DNA from: an uncultured Clostridia bacterium
GTDB taxonomy: Bacteria > Bacillota > Clostridia > Peptostreptococcales > Anaerovoracaceae
Assembly (NCBI GenBank): GCA_934234035.1
Contig: CAKQHH010000030.1
Coordinates: 1-18,197, forward strand
Direction: 5' to 3'
DNA: 18,197 nt
Shown: positions 14,812 to 18,197 of the stretch, in pieces
How positions within the stretch are numbered: the first letter of the stretch is position 1
How the letters are laid out: each line of letters opens with the position of its first letter
Position numbers and translations under genes: made by a program
The notes under the pieces: generated by a model
Seen by the model: only the letters and a program-made list of their open reading frames with translations
The model's database searches: none
What the model was told of the DNA's origin: nothing

Positions 14812-14843
14812 CAATCTATTATGGATGTAGGAGGAAATCGGAA

Positions 14844-16832
14844 ATGGAAATCATCCGCGCGGATCGGTCTGGCTTCTGTTTTGGCGTGCAGCGAGCCATC
14901 GATTTGACCATGGAACAGATTGAGAAAAATGAAAAGGGGGAGAAGCGTCCCCTGTACACCTGCGGACCGCTGATTCACAATCGGTCGGTAACCGGCGCCC
15001 TGGAAGAGAAGGGCGTGGGAATGATTCAGGACATCGAGGAAGCCTCGGAGGGGGATGTGGTGATCATCCGCTCTCACGGAGAGCCGGAATCGTTCTATCG
15101 CACGGCGGAGGAGAAGGGGGTTGCCCTGGTGGACTCCACCTGTGTTTTTGTGACAAAAATTCATGACATCGTTCACAAAGCCCATGCGGAGGAGAAGGGC
15201 ATCATCATCGTGGGCAATCCGGAACACCAGGAGGTCATTGCCACCAACGGCTGGTGCGATTATCGGGGGCACATTCTGCAGGACCGAGAGGACGCAGGGG
15301 CGCTGGCGCAGGACCACCCGGAACTGTTTGAGGCGGGCCGGAAACCGGTGATTGTATGTCAGACTACTTTTAAGGTGGAAATCCTGGAAGAGATTCTGGA
15401 TGTTTTTAAGGGCAAAAAATACGAATACGAGCTGTACAACACCATTTGCAGTGCGACGAGAGAGCGGCAGGATGCATGCCGGGATTTGGCCCAAAAAGTA
15501 GAATTGATGGTGGTCATCGGCGACCGGCACAGCTCCAACTCGCGGAAATTATTCGAAATCGCGAAAGAAAATTGTAAAAATTCAATTCTTATACAAGATA
15601 TTTCAGATTTACAGTTGAAACAAGCCGCAAAATATAATAAAATAGGTGTAACCGCGGGTGCATCGACACCTGAATGGATAATTAAGGAGGTTATTGCTAG
15701 TATGAGCGAAAATGTCACAAACACCACAGAAAAGAATCCAATGCTGGATTTCATGGATGACATTGAGAATTCTTTGCGTCTGCCAAGACCGGGAGATGTT
15801 GTTGAAGGTAAGGTGCATCAGGTAACAGAAGATGAAGTCATTGTTAACATCGGATGCAAGAAGGACGGAATCCTGAAGAAGGCTGAAGTATCCCTGGAAG
15901 AGGGTCAGTCTCTGAAGGACGTTTTCCAGGAGGGAGACACCGTTCAGGCCAAAGTCATGAAGACGGACGACAACGATGGCGGAATTCTTCTTTCCAAGAA
16001 GAAACTGGAAATTAATGAGAATTACAAAGAACTCAACGAAGCCATGGAGAACAAGGAGACGCTCTCCGTTAAACTGAGCAAGAAAGTTAATGGCGGCGTA
16101 ATTGCAGTTTACAAGGAAGTTACCGGATTTGTACCGATGTCCCAGCTCGCTGACACCTTTGTCACAGAAGAGAACGTCGATGATTTCATCGGCCAGACTG
16201 TTGATATCAAGGTTCTGAGAGTTGACAACAAGCGGAACAGAGCGGTATTCTCCAGAAAAGCTGTACTAGTTGAAGAGAAGCATAAGCAGGTTGCTGAAGT
16301 ATGGGCAAACCTGAATGTTGGCGACATCGTAGAAGGTAAGGTTATGAGATTTACCGATTACGGTGCATTCGTTGACATCGGTGGCGTTGATGGTCTGCTG
16401 CACATTTCTGAAATTTCTTGGGGCAAGCTGAAGAACCCTCAGGAAGTTCTGAACATCGGAGACATCATCAATGTTAAGATTCTGTCCCTCAACGAAGAGA
16501 AGGGTAAGATTTCTCTGGGTCTGAAGCAGACAACACCGGAACCATGGTCTCAGGTTGGTACGAAATACCAGATCGGTGGAATCATCACCGGTAAGGTTGT
16601 ACAGATCAAAGAGTATGGTGCTTTTGTTGAACTGGAAGCAGGTCTGGACGGACTGGTTCACATTTCGGAAATCGCAAACAAGAGAGTTGAGAACGTTTCC
16701 GACGAGCTGAGCCTGGGTCAGGAAATCACCGCAAAGATCATGGACATCGATTCCGACAGAAAGAGAATCAGCCTGAGCATCAAAGCTGCATTGAACAACG
16801 ATGAAGCAGAGGAAGCACAGGACGAGGAATAG
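14844..16832 (+). CDS. ispH: IspH (HMBPP reductase) fused to ribosomal protein S1 domains
   Basis: 662 aa. Residues 1-286 are IspH, the iron-sulphur enzyme that makes IPP and DMAPP in the last step of the MEP isoprenoid pathway. The three cluster cysteines are present (C12 in GFCFGV, C100 in DSTCVFV, C202 in NTICSATRERQ), as are the motifs LIHN, RSHG and QTTF. Residues from about 315 to 650 form four S1 RNA-binding domains (for example FTDYGAFVDIGGVDGLLHIS and IKEYGAFVELEAGLDGLVHI), as in ribosomal protein S1. Such fusions are known in Clostridia. AGGAGG lies 9 nt before the ATG. The S1 half changes in codon style and has its own strong internal translation signal at 15684-15702, so a separate S1 protein is likely made as well. 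Confidence 0.95.
   Translation: MEIIRADRSGFCFGVQRAIDLTMEQIEKNEKGEKRPLYTCGPLIHNRSVTGALEEKGVGMIQDIEEASEGDVVIIRSHGEPESFYRTAEEKGVALVDSTCVFVTKIHDIVHKAHAEEKGIIIVGNPEHQEVIATNGWCDYRGHILQDREDAGALAQDHPELFEAGRKPVIVCQTTFKVEILEEILDVFKGKKYEYELYNTICSATRERQDACRDLAQKVELMVVIGDRHSSNSRKLFEIAKENCKNSILIQDISDLQLKQAAKYNKIGVTAGASTPEWIIKEVIASMSENVTNTTEKNPMLDFMDDIENSLRLPRPGDVVEGKVHQVTEDEVIVNIGCKKDGILKKAEVSLEEGQSLKDVFQEGDTVQAKVMKTDDNDGGILLSKKKLEINENYKELNEAMENKETLSVKLSKKVNGGVIAVYKEVTGFVPMSQLADTFVTEENVDDFIGQTVDIKVLRVDNKRNRAVFSRKAVLVEEKHKQVAEVWANLNVGDIVEGKVMRFTDYGAFVDIGGVDGLLHISEISWGKLKNPQEVLNIGDIINVKILSLNEEKGKISLGLKQTTPEPWSQVGTKYQIGGIITGKVVQIKEYGAFVELEAGLDGLVHISEIANKRVENVSDELSLGQEITAKIMDIDSDRKRISLSIKAALNNDEAEEAQDEE
15615..15704 (+). 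promoter_or_regulatory. Internal promoter and ribosome binding site for the S1 half
   Basis: Inside the fusion gene, AAGGAGG (15684-15690) is followed 11 nt later by an in-frame ATG (15702) that opens MSENVTNTTEKNPMLDF, a plausible natural N-terminus of S1. Just upstream, TTGAAA (15615-15620), 17 bp and TAAAAT (15638-15643) form a possible promoter in a locally A+T-rich stretch. The binding site is clear; the promoter is less certain. Confidence 0.5.
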
Positions 16833-16847
16833 TCTGATTGTTCGAAA

Positions 16848-16876
16848 GGCCACCGTAAATGCACGGTGGTCTTTTT
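16848..16876 (+). terminator. Rho-independent terminator after ispH-rpsA
   Basis: GGCCACCGT (16848-16856) pairs with ACGGTGGTC (16863-16871), with one G-T pair and a 6-nt loop, followed by TTTTT and a second T-run at 16881-16886. Confidence 0.85.
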
Positions 16877-16965
16877 CCTGTTTTTTGAAAAGCGGCATTT
16901 GCATGGGGACGCCGGGACTCTTACCCTCAAATGCAAAAGCCGTATCGAAAGGAGAAAAAAGCGAT

Positions 16966-17799
16966 ATGAATATTCGTTTAGTTGCACTGGATCTGGACGG
17001 AACGACGATGAACAGCGACAACCGCCTTTCCGATTACAACCGAAAATCCTTGGAGGCAGCGGTGCAGGCGGGGATTCAGGTAGTGGTGGCCTCCGGCCGT
17101 GCCTTCGACGCTCTGCCGAAAGAAGTCTTGGCGATTCCGGGCCTTCAGTACGCCATCTCCTCCAACGGCGCCCATATCACCGATCTGACCACCGGTAAAT
17201 TCATCTATTCCAGCTACATCACCCCCACCACGGTGGACCGGGCCATCGACCTGGCTGTGAAAGAGCACCTGATGGTGGAGGCCTTCTGTCACGGAAAGCC
17301 ATATATTTCCGAAGCGCTTTACGAGGACATTCGGGTAAACGGCAGCGTCTACCGAAACAAGGAATACGTGATGACCACCCGCACCCCGATTCCGGATATC
17401 TTCGGTTTCATGCGGGAAAACCGGGAAATTCTGGAAAACATCAATTTCTTTTTTTATGGGGATGACCGCCTAAAAGAAATGCGCCCGAGAATCCAAGCTC
17501 TTCCGGATTGCAATGTGGTGTCGTCCGTGAAAAATAACATTGAAATCGGCGGAATCAATTCCAGCAAAGCCCACGCCCTGGAGATTCTGTCCCGGAAACT
17601 GGAAATTCCCCGGGAAGGGATTATGAGCTTCGGCGATGCGGGAAATGATATTCCCATGATTCGCTATGCCGGCATGGGTGTGGCCGTTGGCAACGCCTGG
17701 GACGATGTAAAGGCGGCGGCGGATTATGTGGCGGAAAGCAATGATGAGGATGGAGTGGGCCGGACCATCCGCCGCTTCGCCCTGGGGGAGAAACTGTAA
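16966..17799 (+). CDS. Cof-type HAD-IIB sugar-phosphate phosphatase
   Basis: 277 aa, the normal length for Cof-like hydrolases. HAD motifs: I DLDGT (residues 9-13, nucleophile and acid/base Asp), II ASGR, III Lys in SSKAHAL, IV FGDAGNDIPMI. A C2B-type cap lies in the middle. Such enzymes hydrolyse sugar phosphates, nucleotides or pyridoxal phosphate; the specific substrate cannot be read from sequence. The ATG at 16966 has AAAGGAG upstream; the much longer frame starting at 16801 would lie in the preceding gene and terminator. It is probably a single-gene transcript bounded by terminators on both sides. Confidence 0.9.
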   Translation: MNIRLVALDLDGTTMNSDNRLSDYNRKSLEAAVQAGIQVVVASGRAFDALPKEVLAIPGLQYAISSNGAHITDLTTGKFIYSSYITPTTVDRAIDLAVKEHLMVEAFCHGKPYISEALYEDIRVNGSVYRNKEYVMTTRTPIPDIFGFMRENREILENINFFFYGDDRLKEMRPRIQALPDCNVVSSVKNNIEIGGINSSKAHALEILSRKLEIPREGIMSFGDAGNDIPMIRYAGMGVAVGNAWDDVKAAADYVAESNDEDGVGRTIRRFALGEKL

Positions 17800-17835
17800 G
17801 TTCCTTCCTTATAAATAGGATGTAATATGTAATGA

Positions 17836-17887
17836 AAAAACTTTGAATCGGCGGACGCTTCGGTCCGCCGATTCAAAGTTTTTTGGT
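17836..17887. terminator. Strong terminator after the HAD gene, likely bidirectional
   Basis: A perfect 21-bp stem (17836-17856 with 17863-17883) encloses a GCTTCG loop. T-rich sequence continues to 17891. The A-run on the left side makes the reverse direction equally good, which would also stop minus-strand transcription coming from the repeat array. Confidence 0.9.
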
Positions 17888-17906
17888 TTTTGAAGGCCCG
17901 GCTGAC

Positions 17907-18197
17907 AGGCCGGCCGGCTTCTCCTGAACCCGGCCTCAGGGACCTCCCGGTTTGCGCACGCCTCTTCTGAAAGCCAATGAAATCGGTTTTCGTACGCAAA
18001 CCAAGGCCGGCTGGCCCCTCTCGAACCCGGCCTCAGGGGCTTCCCGGTTTGCGTACGCCTCCTCTGAAAGCCAATGAAATCGGTTTTCGTACGCAAACCA
18101 AGGCCGGGCGGTCCCTCCTAAACCCGGCCTCAGGGGCTTCCCGGTTTGCGTACGCCTCCTCTGAAAGCCAATGAAATCGGTTTTCGTACGCAAACCA
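17907..18197. repeat. Three tandem 97-bp repeat units, running off the window
   Basis: Units are 17907-18003, 18004-18100 and 18101-18197, each starting AGGCCGG and ending CGTACGCAAACCA. Each can form two hairpins. The first is AGGCCGG...CCGGCCT. The second is GGTTTGCGTACG paired with CGTACGCAAACC (for example 18046-18057 with 18088-18099), with an inner AAAGCC/GGTTTT stem. The first part of each unit, after AGGCCGG, is the most variable; the long hairpin loop is nearly invariant. A period of 97 is not a multiple of 3, so the array is not a protein repeat, although open frames occur on the minus strand. Confidence 0.95.

Noticed and set aside
17809..18193. Minus-strand open frames reading repeated FAYENRFHWLSEEA-like peptides
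   Set aside because: They come from a 97-bp noncoding repeat, which shifts the frame in every unit, and no ribosome binding site supports them.

Overview
The window looks like a chromosomal piece of a Clostridia-type Firmicute of moderately high G+C. Three things suggest this: strong AGGAGG-type ribosome binding sites, an IspH-ribosomal protein S1 fusion (an arrangement known from Clostridia), and a Firmicutes-style Tad pilus locus with an Flp1-like pilin, a DUF5702 protein and a DUF6382-like protein. A finer taxonomic call is not supported.

Left part (1-7290) is accessory DNA. It begins with the decayed minus-strand remnant of a DUF4143-type AAA ATPase. Next comes a minus-strand N6-adenine methyltransferase/target-recognition fusion that lacks a recognisable catalytic NPPF/Y motif; its promoter is framed by two copies of a 22-bp direct repeat. 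A divergent promoter then drives a leader with a possible pseudoknot and a five-copy phased repeat. This leads into a two-gene unit: an 849-aa protein with a DUF4428 zinc finger, beta-sandwich modules, a transglutaminase-like domain and a DUF3320 domain, followed 10 bp later by a Fic-domain AMPylase-type protein. The first protein resembles the large DUF4011/DUF3320 helicases with the helicase and nuclease removed. Together with Fic it is the best candidate in the window for an undescribed conflict or regulatory system. Positions 6460-7290 carry no gene but are packed with inverted repeats: three terminator-like hairpins, a possible branched RNA fold, and three hairpins sharing the stem TTCACGCT/AGCGTGAA.

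Middle part (7621-14731) is a Tad (type IVc) pilus operon in one direction with tight spacing or overlaps: TadZ-like protein without a P-loop, TadA/CpaF ATPase, TadB-like and TadC-like platform proteins, a 50-aa Flp pilin, a TadE-like pseudopilin, a DUF5702 protein, a second pseudopilin-like protein with two C-terminal Cys/His modules, and a DUF6382-like protein. No prepilin peptidase or CpaB-like gene is in the window.

Right part (14783-17886) is housekeeping: a well-formed promoter, the IspH-S1 fusion (with a strong internal ribosome binding site and possible internal promoter in front of the S1 half), a terminator, a Cof-type HAD phosphatase and a strong terminator. The window ends in three tandem 97-bp repeat units (17907-18197), each able to form two hairpins; the array runs off the edge. 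All functional calls come from reading motifs by eye, with no database search.
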